Below are positions 22,769 to 35,553 of a stretch of DNA of 64,000 bases, in pieces (position 1 is the first letter of the stretch; every line of letters begins with the position of its first letter). This DNA comes from Macrotis lagotis (Eukaryota; Chordata; Mammalia; Peramelemorphia; Peramelidae): positions 255,807,356-255,871,355 of the forward strand of contig NC_133658.1 of the NCBI RefSeq assembly GCF_037893015.1, given 5' to 3'. The translations under genes and the position numbers were made by a program. Below the pieces are notes generated by a model, which ran no database searches, was not told the DNA's origin, and was given only the letters and a program-made list of their open reading frames with translations.

Positions 22769-23624
22769 CCTAAATACAGTACTTCAAAGATTATACTATT
22801 TGCTTCCTTGCCATAAAGTATCTAATTTGATTTGATATTCTAAGAGTAAGCATGGGTTTACACAAAGGATTTACTGCTTTATAAAAGGGTAAAGGTTAAG
22901 GGGAAAATCTATGTCAGGGGACAATTTTTTTTCCTGTTGATGAGAACTTGTCAATATAGGACTGAGGCTGCTTTCCCAGAGCTCTAATCTGCTGCATTAC
23001 CTAGCCTAGGCACAAAGACTTCACACCTCAATAGCAGTATTTATGAAGGTAGATAATACAATTGCACTGACATGATCAAAATTTACCTTTTTGGTAGAAA
23101 TGACCATTTTGACTCTTTTTTGAGTAATTAATTGACCTCTGGTGCTCAGAATCCCTGGCATTTGTCCAAAATTACCTCACTTTGAACCCATTTCTCTGAG
23201 AAATTTGCCACTGTTGACTCTGAAGCTACATCTGAAGACTAGACACATGCTGTATATGTACCTAAAACAATGTCCTAAAGACACTGATGATGTCTTCTTG
23301 GCCTTCTTTAGAGAAGTATGGTTTCCCCATAGTAATCTCATAGACAAGGTAAGGGCTTAGCTCCTTTAGTGATTACTTCTTAAGCTAACGATAAGGGAAG
23401 ACTGGGAAGAAGGGAGGAGAAGTTGTTATCATCTTTACCTTTAGAAAGCTTAAGATGAGAAAAGTCTATAATTATCACTTCACACAAATTAGGTTGTGAC
23501 CTAAGTTAGAGACTGGATAAGACTCTAAACATTTAATTTCACTGGCATAGGAAAGTCCCAGGTGAGAGAACTCCCTATGCCAATGCAGGTTGGGACTTTC
23601 TTTGCAACTGAGATTATTAGCAAG
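22769..23624. other. no feature recognised
   Basis: No repeat hallmark. The frames at 23142-23360 (plus) and 23475-23666 (minus) show no motif. Confidence 0.4.
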
Positions 23625-23690
23625 ATGATTAGGACCCTGAGAGGTTAGGTGAATTCCTGGTATCACACAGCTAGTAAGTATACCTCAATA
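23625..23690 (-). repeat. MIR-class fragment, antisense
   Basis: The sequence 'ctgagaggttaggtgaattc' followed by 'atcacacagctagtaagta' is the antisense CORE segment only. Confidence 0.6.
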
Positions 23691-25029
23691 TAAAAAAAAA
23701 ATATAAGGAGTCTAGGTGGTTTTCCTTGAGTTTACCCTTTTCTTACCACTTAAAATATCTCTCCAAATAAGTATAAAAAAGGGATTCTATTGAGTGGTTA
23801 GCTACAAGATCAATTATATATAAATTATATATAAATGTTCAATCTTAAGGTATTTTAAAAAATCTTTGAGAATAAAAAAAGACTTTTTTACATTACTTCA
23901 ACAAGCTTAGCATTCTTTTGATGGATTTAAGGAAGAGAAACTGTCACCATTTAACCATCATGTTGTGAACAGAAGAGCCAACACAAGCATGATTTGGTAA
24001 TTTGCTGCTTACTTTCTGATATTAGGTTGTTGGTAAACATTTATTTCATTACAGAGGCAATGTGGCTGACAGATCTTTTATTTTTTCTTTAATCTAACAA
24101 CCCCAAAATGGTCTGGCAGACCATATTTCCCCCAGGCCTTTCTATACTCCACTTACTATGTTTATAACTTTGGTGCCTCTGATGGCCAGGGGCATCATTA
24201 GCCTCAATAAGCATAGTACCAACATGGGGAGTCATCTAAACTTTTTCACAGTATGATTTCTCTCAGGTCCATGACTTGTAGGGATGTGCTAATTTATGTG
24301 GCTTCATTAAAGCCCTGCATCTGGCAATAACTGCCCCATCTTAAGTTTCCTCCCTGTGAGAATGCAGAAAGGACCAATGACCACCAAGCCCCACTCTCCT
24401 TCCTCAACTTCTAGGCCAAGCTTCAGACCACGAACATTCTCCACTAAAAATCAGTTTCTTAGCTTGTTTGCACATTCCCTTGGCTTCCCAAGTGTATTCC
24501 TATATCTTTGGGGAAGGAAAGAAGAAAAGGAAGAGAGGAGCCACGCAGGTGCTAGCTCAGAAGGAGCAACTGATTTGTAGCAGACACCACCTACCTTCCT
24601 TGAAAATTAAAACAGCTCAGTGACAAAGTGGCAATTGCTTAGGACATCAGGAGGGCTAAAATAAACAAAAAAAAATTAATTTCAAACTGTGAAACTCAGC
24701 CAGCATGAGCTAATAGTCTCACACTAAACTCACAGCACTCACCTCCTGATAGACTCAAGGAAGCCCAATTTTTAATAGGGAGAGAGCTCTCTCAAGGCAT
24801 CTGTCTCATCCCTTAGTTCCATCATTCACAACCTCACCAAAATGTCAATGCAGTCATCCTGAAGGACAGCATGTACATTACTCCCCTTATGACAATCAGC
24901 ACCTCCCATCCACTATGGAGAACCCCACACCCTTTATACCCCACCTGCCAGCTTCCTTAATGGTGTGGATACAGTAATTAACCACATGCCCCCCCCCAAA
25001 AAATGCTAAATGGCCAACCTCTAATTTGT
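23691..25029. other. no gene or repeat recognised
   Basis: This 1.3 kb is less AT-rich between 24050 and 24980 and free of recognisable repeats. A 74-codon plus-strand frame at 24356-24580 has no motif. Confidence 0.4.
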
Positions 25030-25240
25030 GTATTTTCCACAGAGGTTTCAGTGTCTCATGAAATTTATTGCAACACTAAAGTCACCTTTTAAATTATGGA
25101 GCATGATCCTGGTATGCTGGTAAAAATGTTCTCCCATTGTAATTTTATGCATCAGCCATAAACATGAAAAATGTATTTTGGGGGTGTTTAACATTAAAAA
25201 TAATGTTTGAAAAAATAAATTTTAAGAGAAATTTAGTACT
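25030..25240. other. candidate conserved non-coding element
   Basis: An AT-rich, repeat-free block with TTATGCAT- and AATTTATTG-like words (for example 'tgaaatttattgcaacacta', 'gtaattttatgcatcagcc'). The impression of conservation comes only from word content, so the call is weak. Confidence 0.25.
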
Positions 25241-25784
25241 GTGGAAGAGTGCCATATTCTGAGCACCAAAGACAGTGATCCATTATCCAAAGAGGGTATT
25301 GGATGGAGATCAATTTTTCATCTCACATGGGTCAACACCCCCCCCACCTCCCAATAATGACAATTGACCTTGGATTGGTTGGATTGAGACTGGTGGCAGG
25401 TTCCACCTATTGCTGCCAACTCTCAGGATACAGGGCTCCCTGCTTACTGCTTTGTAAACTGTGGTGATGGTTTATTTCAAGAGCTGGCAGTCAGTTATAG
25501 GCAATTGGCAATGTTACAACAAATTGCCTCCCAGAGGGGACAAAAATGTGCTACCCAGCAAGCTGGCATTCCTAAAAGCATTTCTTCTGGTCATGAAGGA
25601 CAACAGTGTGTGTACTCAGATTCACCTGTGAAGTTAATTCAGCAACCAGTGGCAAGACTGTTACAGACCTTTCTGTCTCTCTAGATAGCAGGTAAACTGG
25701 AACCCAGCAAAGACAACTTGCCCAACAGAGCCTGAAGTGAAAGGACCCAAACATGAAACAGAAAGGATTAAAGCAATGATTGGG
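25241..25784. other. no feature recognised
   Basis: Includes a short C run at 25339. The minus-strand frame at 25572-25754 shows no motif. Confidence 0.4.
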
Positions 25785-26025
25785 ATCATAGTTCTCAAAC
25801 TAGAAGACACCTCAAACCAATCTGTCTTATTTTATAAACAATGAATTTAAATGATTGACCCCAAATCATCCTATATGATCAAATGGACAGTTGGGTTTCT
25901 GGTGTGTTATGTCCCAGGTCAGGGAGGAAGCTGAGATTCATTTCTCAAGATTTATTTCTCTGAGATTTATTGAGTATTTGAACTTAGATCTTCTGACTCT
26001 AGAACCCAAGCTCTTTCTAATGTAT
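25785..26025 (-). repeat. SINE fragments, antisense, interrupted
   Basis: The left piece 'gggatcatagttctcaaact...attttataaacaatgaattt' is the antisense 3' half of a CR1/L3-tailed SINE. The right piece 'gaacttagatcttctgactc' plus 'aagctctttctaatgta' is its 5' half. About 60 bp of unrelated sequence containing a short duplication of 'gagatt.attt' lies between. Confidence 0.55.
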
Positions 26026-26379
26026 GGAATGAAATATTCATTTTTAGATACAGCCAAGGTTTGAATAGATTTGTTTTGTTTCAGGGAGAGTTTTTTGGAG
26101 GAGGAAGGAAGATTATGGGGGAGTGGAAGGATAATACTAAGAATATTCTTCCTTCCACATGGAAAAGAAAAAGAAAAAGAGTATTAAGGAAACTTTTTTT
26201 AAATATACACAGGAAAAAAGAAGAAAGCTCAGAGCAATTTCAGTGCTAATGTAATACATTTTTTAATATGTAAAAACAAGCTGCATGTGATAGAAATTCA
26301 AGTTTCTATATACAATGTATTTTATATTTTTATATAGGCGTGTCTTTATGTATCTGGAAATTAATTTCCTACTCGTATG

Positions 26380-26445
26380 GCTCAAACTAGAGTGCCTCTA
26401 AAGATCCATCCAAACGTGATATTCTATGCTTCTATGACTTCTTAC
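26380..26445 (+). repeat. CR1/L3-type tail fragment
   Basis: It contains 'aaactagagtgcctctaaag' and 'atattctatgcttctatgac', matching the terminal ggactagatgacctctaagg...attctatgattctatga of CR1/L3 LINEs and the SINEs they mobilise. Confidence 0.6.
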
Positions 26446-27077
26446 TTATGAAGGTAAAGAAAGACAGGGAACAAATGGATTATCCTAATTTGGTATGCAA
26501 TTCATCTCTTAAGTTACCCTGAAAAGCAGAATAGAAAGATAGAATTGGATTTTCCCCAAGTTCTAACCACATAGGAACTTGACAAGTGACACATTTATGA
26601 AAACCAGGATCTAAGGTCATGTAGCTATATTGAGAGCTAGGTTTGGCCATTGCCTTCCTAGCCAAATGGCCAGTTTAAAGGACTTATGAGAATCTTCCTA
26701 AGTCAGAGCTCAGAGGATCCCAGATGACTAAGTATACTAGTGAAAATATGTTTCAGAACATTAAGTTAAATAAGATAAATGACTAGTTATTGCTATTTCT
26801 CATGGGGATCTTGAAATGGTCCTTAAAAGTTTTCCTTATGTTAGTCACTAGGGAAAGCTTGGCTCAACTGAGAACATCAGGATTTTTAAAAATTCAATAT
26901 TTAATAAGAAATGACATTGAATATCAATGCTAAGCAATTAAACCTGGTTCATTACTATTTACATTGAAATGAATCTCAACTCACAAAATATAATGCTGAC
27001 TCTCATTTCCTCTAAGTTGCCATTCAAATTCTTTATTCATTTAGTTTCATTCATTCATTCTAAGTGATTAATGGAGG
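26446..27077. other. no feature recognised
   Basis: A short imperfect (ttcatt)n patch at 27035-27060. Nothing else is visible. Confidence 0.4.
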
Positions 27078-27270
27078 GTACTATAAAGAGGAAAGAGCAT
27101 GGACCTTGGAGTCTGAGATTCTAGGCAGGATTTCTCACTGTTATTTACTTGTATGTTTCTAAGTCAATTCATCTATTTAGCTCTTAGTTCTTAATTTATA
27201 AAATGAAGAGGTTAGATTCTAGGACATGCCTTTAAGGTCCCCTTTCCCGCTTTAACACCATGGTCCCATA
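27078..27270 (+). repeat. CORE-SINE with CR1/L3-like tail
   Basis: The head 'aggaaagagcatggaccttg' is followed by 'tctaggcaggatttctcact', a 'ttctaagtcaattcatct' block, 'ataaaatgaagaggttagat' and 'ctaggacatgcctttaaggt'. Confidence 0.7.
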
Positions 27271-27489
27271 ATCCCAGGGTCTGGGTTGCTAAAGCAGAAC
27301 AGAAGTGGTCAATTTCAGCTGTGAATGATGGCTTAGATATTCAGATCCAAAACAAACTCATTCACCTCATTCTCAGTACCTAGAGAGGCCAAGTGCCTCC
27401 TTGAAATCTAACACTAACACTTTAAATCTAATGAAAATGAATCATTCCCCTTTGTCATAATGATCACAAAAAATGATGTCTATGATTAA

Positions 27490-27605
27490 TGTCATAAGAT
27501 GCATATAAGATATATACACATACCACATACTTATAGGTAAAACATAAATATCATATATGTATACGTATGTGTATAAATATACATATTTATGCATAATTAT
27601 ATAAC
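27490..27605. repeat. TA-rich low-complexity stretch
   Basis: An imperfect atatgtata/acatat alternation such as 'atatatgtatacgtatgtg'. It explains the Tyr-rich minus-strand frame. Confidence 0.8.
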
Positions 27606-28019
27606 AATTCCTGCTAGATGTGGGGAAAAATTGACATAAACAACTCCCTGAACAAACAACCAAAACAATTCACTCATGTCTGACTCAAAATAAAAGTAGG
27701 CAGAAGTCAATCTTATCTAACTGAAGGAGCCTCCTCTATAATACTGGCCCAAAATACCCATGGCAACTGGAATAGTCACTCGTCAGAGAAATGTGGGCAG
27801 CGAGGAAAAATTGAAGACAATTGCCCAACTTGAGAAATAAATACCTATACTTACTTTCTGTTCCCCTCTCATACAACCTGAAAAATCTTTGCAATTCTTT
27901 AAAGTTATTCTGTCATGGTGCATCTGGGAAGAGATGCATGGGGAAAGCTTAACTACCCCAAATAAACCTTCCTGTCCTGGCTGCCCTCCTTGCTCCTAAA
28001 AAAAGCCTCCCTTCCCACT

Positions 28020-28330
28020 TATCTTGAAAATTAACAAGCTGGTGCTCCCTGAAGTCATAAACAATGATTTTCCCCAATACAATAGAGAGATACCAGGATT
28101 ATTCTCCCTGATTAAGCCTTTGACAGGCTGGCATCTTTGCAAGGAGCATCACGCCAAGATTTATTAGTAAATTGGGCCGACAAAGTTTTCTTACCTACAG
28201 ATGCCCTAGCTCAGCAATCCCCTTTGGTAGTTTGAAGTGAACACTTCAGCACGTCATGCATGGAGGTACCAAGAACAATAATTAGGCTAATATTGCAAAT
28301 CATAAAGGAATAAGTGTAGAGTAGTAATCT
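28020..28330. other. candidate conserved non-coding element
   Basis: A repeat-free block with words such as 'aagatttattagtaaattgg', 'gggccgacaaagttttc', 'cagcacgtcatgcatgga' and 'acaataattaggctaat'. It retains CpGs and has a mixed composition unlike both flanks. No function can be deduced from sequence alone. Confidence 0.3.
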
Positions 28331-28837
28331 GTAGAGATTATTAAGTGGAAATAGGAAACTTTAATAATTAATTCTTAAAATCATCCCAAGCAGACCTTGG
28401 CACTCCTTACCCACACAGACACTGCAATTAGGGTAACATGACAAGCTCATTTCAAATGGAACAGGAATTCTTCAATGTGCTTATTTAATAGACCTGAAAC
28501 ATGTTATAAGGAAAGATTTCATTACCACATCTTTCCAATTTGAATGAAGTCAGAAATCCAAGTTCTGCTGGCTGCCTTTCGAATGATTCAAAAAATATAG
28601 CCAGGACCAGAGCTGAAGAAAGAAATAGTAAGGAAAACTTGATGTCTAAATATCACAAAAAGAACTCCACTGACACGTCTCTCTTATGAAAAGGGAGGAC
28701 TTTAATTTTATATTAGTCAAATGTATATCTTTCATAAATTATCCTTCAAAGGAAGCCAAACACTTTATGCAAATTGGAAAGCTTGTGATAATCCCTTATT
28801 CTATTAACTCCCGATAGTTTCAGTAGTCATTCATTTG

Positions 28838-29262
28838 TAGATTTGAGAGCTGGAAACGACCTTGGTCATCCAACACCCACATTTTACATAGTAGAAAAGT
28901 GACACCTAGAGAAACTGTAACTTGTCCACGATTACAATCTGAATGCCTTCATTTCATGTATTATAAAAATGAAGCATAGAGAAGGTAAGGTAACCCAGGT
29001 GGTAAGTAGTATCATAAGATTTGGAAATTAAAGGAATCTCTCAACCTCCTCATTTTACATGTGAAAAAAAATTAGATCTCAGAGATGTTAGACAACCTAC
29101 TCAAGATTCTACTACTAGGACTCAGATCTTGCAGATGAAGAAACTGAATCTCAGAAAAGTTACTTGTTCAATGTTCCAATATTCCTTTCCAAAATCAGGA
29201 TTTGAACCCAGATCTTTTGACTTCCAGGGCCAGTATTCTTTCCACAGTTTCATAATGCTTCT
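28838..29262 (-). repeat. cluster of partial MIR-class SINE modules, antisense
   Basis: Four successive partial copies of the same antisense module lie head to tail: near 28838-28945 (gagagctggaaacgacc, cccacattttacat), 28946-29005 (aatgaagcatagagaaggta), 29025-29130 (cctcctcattttacatgtga) and 29131-29262 (agatgaagaaactgaatctc, ggatttgaacccagatcttt). Only the first has the CR1/L3-like tail and only the last has the tRNA-like end. Confidence 0.7.
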
Positions 29263-31246
29263 TGCCCAGGGTTGATTTATGATCAGGTGGTTTAGACATG
29301 TGAATCATTTTATCACTAAGACAATCTCAATAACTCTAATTGTCTACATCCCATAATTATTTCTGACCATCTTTTCCTTTTTGTAGAATAGAGTTTTGAC
29401 TCTGCTATACAATGAAAATTTAAAGGGGGAATGGAAAAGGGAATATGACCAGGCATACATGAGACTAGAAGGGGAGAAAGCCCCATCTGGTGGACTTCAT
29501 TGGAGATGACCATAAAGAAGTAGGACCCAGACATCAGCACAGTGGACTCAAAATTCAACAAAAAGGAATGAGAAGGTCTTAGACTAGAGAATGGTGTCAC
29601 TCCCAATGAGTTCCACCATATAGGTTGGCAGTATATGAATTCCAGTCATTTAGACCAACTTAAGATGTGAACCTCTGAAATTTCTGGACTTTTAGGAGTT
29701 ACATGAGGGGAGGCAGATGAAGCATTTGTCTGTAGATATTGGGATCATTGAAACATTGAAAGAAAGAAAGAAAGAGGCCTTCATTCCAAACAATCAGTTG
29801 ACCAAATGTAGAGGCTTGGATTGGACTTTTGGGTTGAATAGGGGAGATTGAGTCATTTCTCTAGAATATACCATGTGACAGGTTCACCCCTAAGAAAAGA
29901 TGCTGAGGACAGAATGAGTTAGTGATGGAGTGGGAATGGTCTCAGAATTAAATGGTGCTACTCTGATCAGTTTTTTAACAGAGTCATATCATAACTCCTA
30001 GCTTGTATAGTTATTCTTATTTTAGCCTAGTGAAATTTGAAAACTGATTGGTTCCTCTCAAAATGTTGTTTTAGGGTTATTATGAACCTTTGACACCATC
30101 TGGTCCACAACTAAGGCAAGACTTCTAAAAACAGTTTGCTGAATGTATGAGTTGATGAAGGAATGAATGTTCTCTTTCTCTGATACTTTCTCAGAGTATG
30201 AAAGCAGACATAAAATGGCAAGAAAGAAATCTTAGAATTCTTTAGGTTTTCCTACCTAGTTAAGGTTTGATACAGCTATCCACTCCCCTCAGCTTTTAGA
30301 GATAGGTTTCTTATTGGAGAAGTCCTACCATTACAAATGGCTGCCAAAGGAAACATTAACTTAGTTAATTGGTGAGCCAGAAGATTTTTGCTGAGACACT
30401 TGAATCAAAAATGGGGGAAGGAGTTTGTGTTTATAATTCTTTCTTTTCTCTGCTGACAGGTTTAAAACTCGGGATCTCTTGCATTCTCTCTCTCTCTGCC
30501 TTATTGTCTTCTGTCACCTGAGTAACTCCTCTCTTCCTTCTGCCAAAATGGCTACTCTGCTACTGGGTCAGACCAATTATTTCCTAAATGGTTTGTATTC
30601 ACCTACACTTCAAATGCATTGCTTTGAGGGGATAAATAACAGTGCCTCAAACTCTGTCTGTTCCACAGATCCATTATATGAGCGACACATCAGTCTACTC
30701 AATTAAAGAGCCAGTGACTACAAAGGAACGGTATATCATTTGTTATTACCTTTCTGCAGCAAACACTTTATTCAAATATCTGACTCCAAGAGTCTTTTTC
30801 TGCTTAGCTAGTCGCTTTATCCCACCTTAAAAAAATCTTAACAGTATTCTTTAAGTAAATCTTTCCGTGACCCACACACATCAATACCTTTAAAAAAGAT
30901 GTTTTGTAACAACCTTCTCCTTAGTTTATTTTAAATAAGTGCTCTAACTCTACTTTTTTGGTTATTGTTGCCCCATGGAGGACACTTGAATATAAGTCCT
31001 GGGCAAAATTGTAAAACAAACTAATTTAATCTTCAAACTATCACCCAACATCTGTGTTTTTCATTGCTGCTTCTCAATCTGGGTCTCTAACTGTTTAAGT
31101 GTCCCCTCCCCCCATAATACCACCAGTATGGCAGTCATTCCATGTATCTCTTAGCACATCAAAACTGAACTGTTCTGAGTATTTCTCATTAGAGAACAAA
31201 TAAGAATCATGGGTTAATTAGCTAAAACTATTACTTGCTAATATAT
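29263..31246. other. 2 kb with no gene or repeat recognised
   Basis: Contains a short (GAAA)n run near 29757. The frames at 29316-29606 (minus), 30479-30706 and 30642-30830 (plus) have no motif. Confidence 0.4.
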
Positions 31247-31755
31247 GGTCCTTCAAGCCTCATCTCTGATCTCCCTGCCTCCATCTCTGGTCTCTAATTT
31301 ATCTTTCATATAAATGCAAAAATCTTCCTCATGCAAAGATCCAACCACACCACTAACTTTCTCAAAAATTTTGGAAGAGTCTCCATTCTTTAATGAATAA
31401 AATTCAATCCCCTTAGCCTGTCATGTGAGGCCCTCCAAATCTAACTTTCTCACCTTATGCTCCAGACAAATTACTAATTGTCCCCCAAACATGTCTTCTG
31501 TAGGTTGCTTTATCATGCCATTCTTTTCCTTGAGCTTGAAATGCCCTTCTGCTCTAGCCTTTCTCTCACCCTATTGGAATTTCTAAGCATCCTTCAAGGT
31601 CTAGCTCACAGTACTCTATGAACTAACCACTTATTTTCCATAGCCAGTAAGGACTTCTTTAAATTTTGAACTCTCATAGCATTTTCATAACACTCTTATT
31701 CATTTAACACATAATATATTGCATTATATTTGCATTTAAGCATGTATTATCCAAC
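31247..31755 (+). mobile_element. L2 LINE 3' region
   Basis: It runs 'catataaatgcaaaaatctt', 'gatccaaccacaccactaac', 'ttcaatccccttagcctgtc', 'gtgaggccctccaaatctaa', 'cttatgctccagacaaatta', 'tgcccttctgctctagcctt' and 'gcatccttcaaggtctagct', the order of the L2 ORF2 end and 3' UTR. It carries many stops and is not functional. Confidence 0.8.
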
Positions 31756-32519
31756 CTTGATTAGCATCCTTTTCTAAATATGAGATCCTTCTTCACTGAG
31801 CCAGGTTTGCTCAGATTACTAGAAGATTTGAATCTTCACAATCTATTCCCTCAGTCTAAACAAAAAGAGACTGCAAAAGGAAGTTGAAGCTAAATGTCAG
31901 TTCATATATTTTCCTTAGAAGAGACAAATAAAGGAGTTCCTTTTATTTTACATACAAAGGCAGTAGGAATTGTCAAAAGATGAAATCGTTGGTCATCTTG
32001 AATGTCAGGATTCATGGTAAGTATTTGCAAGTAGTCATCATTTTGATATCAATCACAATTTGCACCAATTCTGTTGTAGAGGATGAGAGAATAGAAAAAT
32101 TCAACAAAGAACTCTCAAGAATCCTCCAAATTAAGTCTACATCTATTTAAAGGTGTGGGGGACATAGACAGGGAAGATAAAGGAAAAGAAGGTTGGAGAA
32201 TGTGGTCCAGTAGTTAGAGTCCTACCCTGAGACTCCAGATTGGCAAAGCCCAGACTGACACATGAAGAAGGGAAACAGTCATCAATTTGATTCATTCTCG
32301 GACTTTTCTACCTCCTTTCCAATAGTCCTGGGCTCAGATAGCCTCTCTCCCGTCCCCCTTTCCATCTCCTTTGTGTGCTCTCTTCACCTTATAGAGTGTA
32401 AAATCCCTGAAGGTAGAAACTATCTTGTTTGCTTAAATTTGTATGGTAAACACAGCACAGTGTGCAGCACTTAGCATAAGCAAATGATTTATCTGTCTAT
32501 CCAGAAATGAAAGTGTTCA
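31756..32519. other. no gene recognised
   Basis: A tRNA-type SINE head may be present near 32200-32265 ('ggtccagtagttagagtcct'), but no downstream CORE follows. Otherwise nothing is seen. Confidence 0.35.
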
Positions 32520-34105
32520 AAGACCTCTACACTAAGAAGCCCCATGTGCTGTGGGAAAAAGTTGGAAACTGTTAGACATAACAGGCACTAAATAAGTTAA
32601 GAAAGAAATGAAATTGAGTATAACTGGATAGACAGGAAATGACTCATTACTAATGTGGAAGCCATTCCCAAATTAGTTGACTGTGTATAGTCAGATCACT
32701 TAGAGAATATTCAAGATGAATATGACTAGAAGTATAAAAATAAAAATGAAGAAAAAAGAAAAAGAGAAAGAAAAGATATGATATGATATGCAATTATGAC
32801 ATTTCCTACCTGAACCTTTAAACAAGTGACTAACAGTAAAAAACTGGATTGAAGACTAGACATCAACATAGATTTTACTAATTTGCTAAAAAAATTAAAT
32901 ATTTTTCATTAATTGTCACTGGGAGGAGACCAAAGAATCCTTAAAACCATCTCAGTTAATGCTCAATAATGACAAATCAAGAAACCTAGAAGGCAGTGGT
33001 AACTCCAGTTAGAAATTGATTTATAAAATTTTACAGAAAGAATGATAGACAATCATCAATAACATTTCTTAATAAGCCATAAAGAAGCTATTGATGGGGA
33101 GGGACATTAAAAAGAAAACTTGGCAAAAACCCTAAGAAAGCAAAGTTATCCTCAGAGTATTCTGTAAGGAAACTATAACCCCTCCCCAAAAAGAAACTAG
33201 TAGAAAAAAACAAAAAAAACTACCAGAATTTTTTAAATATACAAAATCTGTGAAAATTTTTACAGCAAAACTTTAAATGATGTGGAATGACCATGGTGGA
33301 ACTCTAACTTGACAGTCCCAGATGTGTTGCATGAGGATGTAAAAATGCCCCAGAGGAAAATAGAGATAAGAAAAACAATTGTACCAGACCAAGGATACAA
33401 AGAAGGGTCCATTCTCAATTTACCACAATTTTGAAGGCATTGAGAACTTGATTCTCCAGATATCTGAAAGAGGTAAAAGTACTAAAGGAATGAATGAAGA
33501 ATCTCAGACCGTATCAATACCAAATCAAAGTGAACCAGATTCTAAATCACTATCCATCTGGAGAATAATCTACATACTATCCTTGAGGTTTGGGAATGAA
33601 GGCTGGATTTTTTTGTAAACAATACAGTAGGTCATATTTTTACAGACATGTTTATTTTAAGATAGAAGGAATGCAAGATCCTTGTATACTTATTTCTGTA
33701 TTTGTTGACTATAAAAAAGCATTTGATCTAGTGGAGAAAAATAATACTTCAAAGTCTTTTCTCCAAGAAAATATCTCCCTTTCATATATAAAAATCATTC
33801 AAGATAACTTCAAATGCATTATAACAGAGTTAGCTTGTTCAGTAAATCTCTGATTATTATTTAATATCAATATGTCCAAAATAGGAAAATCAATCCTTAT
33901 TCAAAGGTATCTTGCAAATGACATGGAAAATATCTATAGTAGAGTACATGCCAAAGAGTGAAACCTTATAGATGACAGGGTCTTCTAGATATTACTGTTT
34001 GTGAATGGGATTACATGGTTATATCAAGTCTGCAACATTTTAGAACTTCCTAAATGAGATCTATAATTAATATATATATATATATATATATATTATATGA
34101 GATCT

Positions 34106-34159
<54 letters not shown>

Positions 34160-34380
34160 TGTGTAAAAATACATAAAACATATAATTACTTTAAGGAATT
34201 AGATCTTATTATTAAACAAGAAAAAATCAAGTGTATAAAACATGCCTATTGCCAAAATCATGATATTTAATTGGATAGATAACCTATGGAGCTCATTTAC
34301 CAAAATATATACCTTGGCCAATGAACTGCAAAATTGAACAAGAAAAGATCAGTCTATCAATCTGGATTGCCTTTGGGAAA
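32520..34380 (+). mobile_element. RTE-clade LINE remnant (reverse transcriptase traces)
   Basis: Translating the plus strand in shifting frames gives pieces in RTE/BovB-like order. An endonuclease-end-like block lies near 32690. The reverse-transcriptase block 'VFVDYKKAFDLVE' is at 33698-33736, containing a VDY.KAFD core typical of RTE. A stretch resembling the region just before and around the catalytic ADD motif lies at about 33870-34040, with the motif worn. A block resembling 'QNHDIQLD..P.EL...YIYLGQ' lies at 34240-34330. Frameshifts and stops are many, so the copy is dead. A TA/TG microsatellite interrupts it. The 3' end is lost near 34380. Confidence 0.75.
34068..34164. repeat. (TA)n(TG)n compound microsatellite
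   Basis: Two TA tracts separated by 'tattatatgagatctta', then a TG tract. The sequence tgagatct also occurs just upstream (34055-34062), so a small duplication accompanied the expansion. Confidence 0.95.
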
Positions 34381-34484
34381 CAATAAGGTTATTTTAATGA
34401 CCTCAAGTTTGTTCCTATAATGATAATTCATTTTTACAAACATAAACAGTCTTTTAGTGATATTGCATAGCTGCAAGTCAGAGA

Positions 34485-34605
34485 ATACTATAATGAATAA
34501 TTCAGTGGAACTCAAAAGTTTACAAAAAAGGTGAATGTTGAAAACTATCTTTGCATGTAATTGGAAAAAATAAAATAAAATAACATTAAAAAAATCGAGA
34601 ATCAC
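34485..34605 (+). mobile_element. L1 3' end fragment
   Basis: The sequence 'gaatgttgaaa'-type ending (ggtgaatgttgaaaactatc), 'tttgcatgtaattggaaaaa' and an A-rich aaataaaataaaa tail match the terminal 3' UTR of marsupial L1, the same end seen at 45285 and 50014. Severely 5'-truncated. Confidence 0.8.
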
Positions 34606-35149
34606 TCAACTCACAATGGAAAGTTATATGGTGGTCAGATGAGGAATTAGAAGTTAATTACCCCTGAACTAATACCATTCTCAGTCATCTCAAGGTCTGA
34701 AGATTGGGAGAACTACTCAATTGATTCCTTTCCCCCCATCTTATGGCTGCCAAATTCCCAGTATCTGGTATCTTTAACCCTTTAATTCATATTTACCATT
34801 TGCTGAAGTGAAAAATCCCCTTCCCCCACCTACCTCTCTTCAAGTCCTTTTCCTTATTTACCTTAACCCTACTCCTCTGCTGTCCATATCCTCTTCTATC
34901 CTCCCATATCATTGTTTCCTCTGAAACTCCTACATTTTTGTTAATAAAATTCCTTTCATTCTAGGTTTGTTCAGCTCATATTCTTTATATCTTCAGGAAC
35001 TAATAGAAACCTGACTCTTATCAAAAGATATGACATCAGTGGTCAACCTCCCCAGGACTGTGTGTTCCTTCTTTCATGTGCCACCTGAAAGCACTGGAGA
35101 AAGAATAGACATATTCCTTTTCACTGACCCCCCCATACCATCATTTCTA
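34606..35149. other. no gene recognised
   Basis: Pyrimidine-rich on the plus strand. Part of 34700-35000 may be very worn L2, but it cannot be assigned. Confidence 0.35.
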
Positions 35150-35553
35150 AACAACCTCTTCTCCTTTGGGGTTCACTTCACAATCGTCTTCTAGTCTCCA
35201 GGTCATTCTCTCTCTTTCTCAAGAGCCATGAATGTGTCGCTCATGGATCTTCCTTTTCAACCAATCCTGCATCTGGTTATGAAATTGATATTCCTAATAG
35301 CTGTATCTGACCATACCACTCTCCTCTGCTCAAAAATCTTCAGTGGTATCTTATTGCCTCTAGCATAACATATAAATTCTTTAACCTAGAATTTAAAGTC
35401 CTCATTATCTGGGTTGCACCTACTTTTGTAGACATTTTATGTTATTCTCCTTCACATACTCTACAATTCAACCAAACTGGACTATTATCTGTGTCCTGAA
35501 TTCACTTTTCTATTTACTGTCTCTGTGGGTAGAAAAACAGGGGAAGGGAACAA

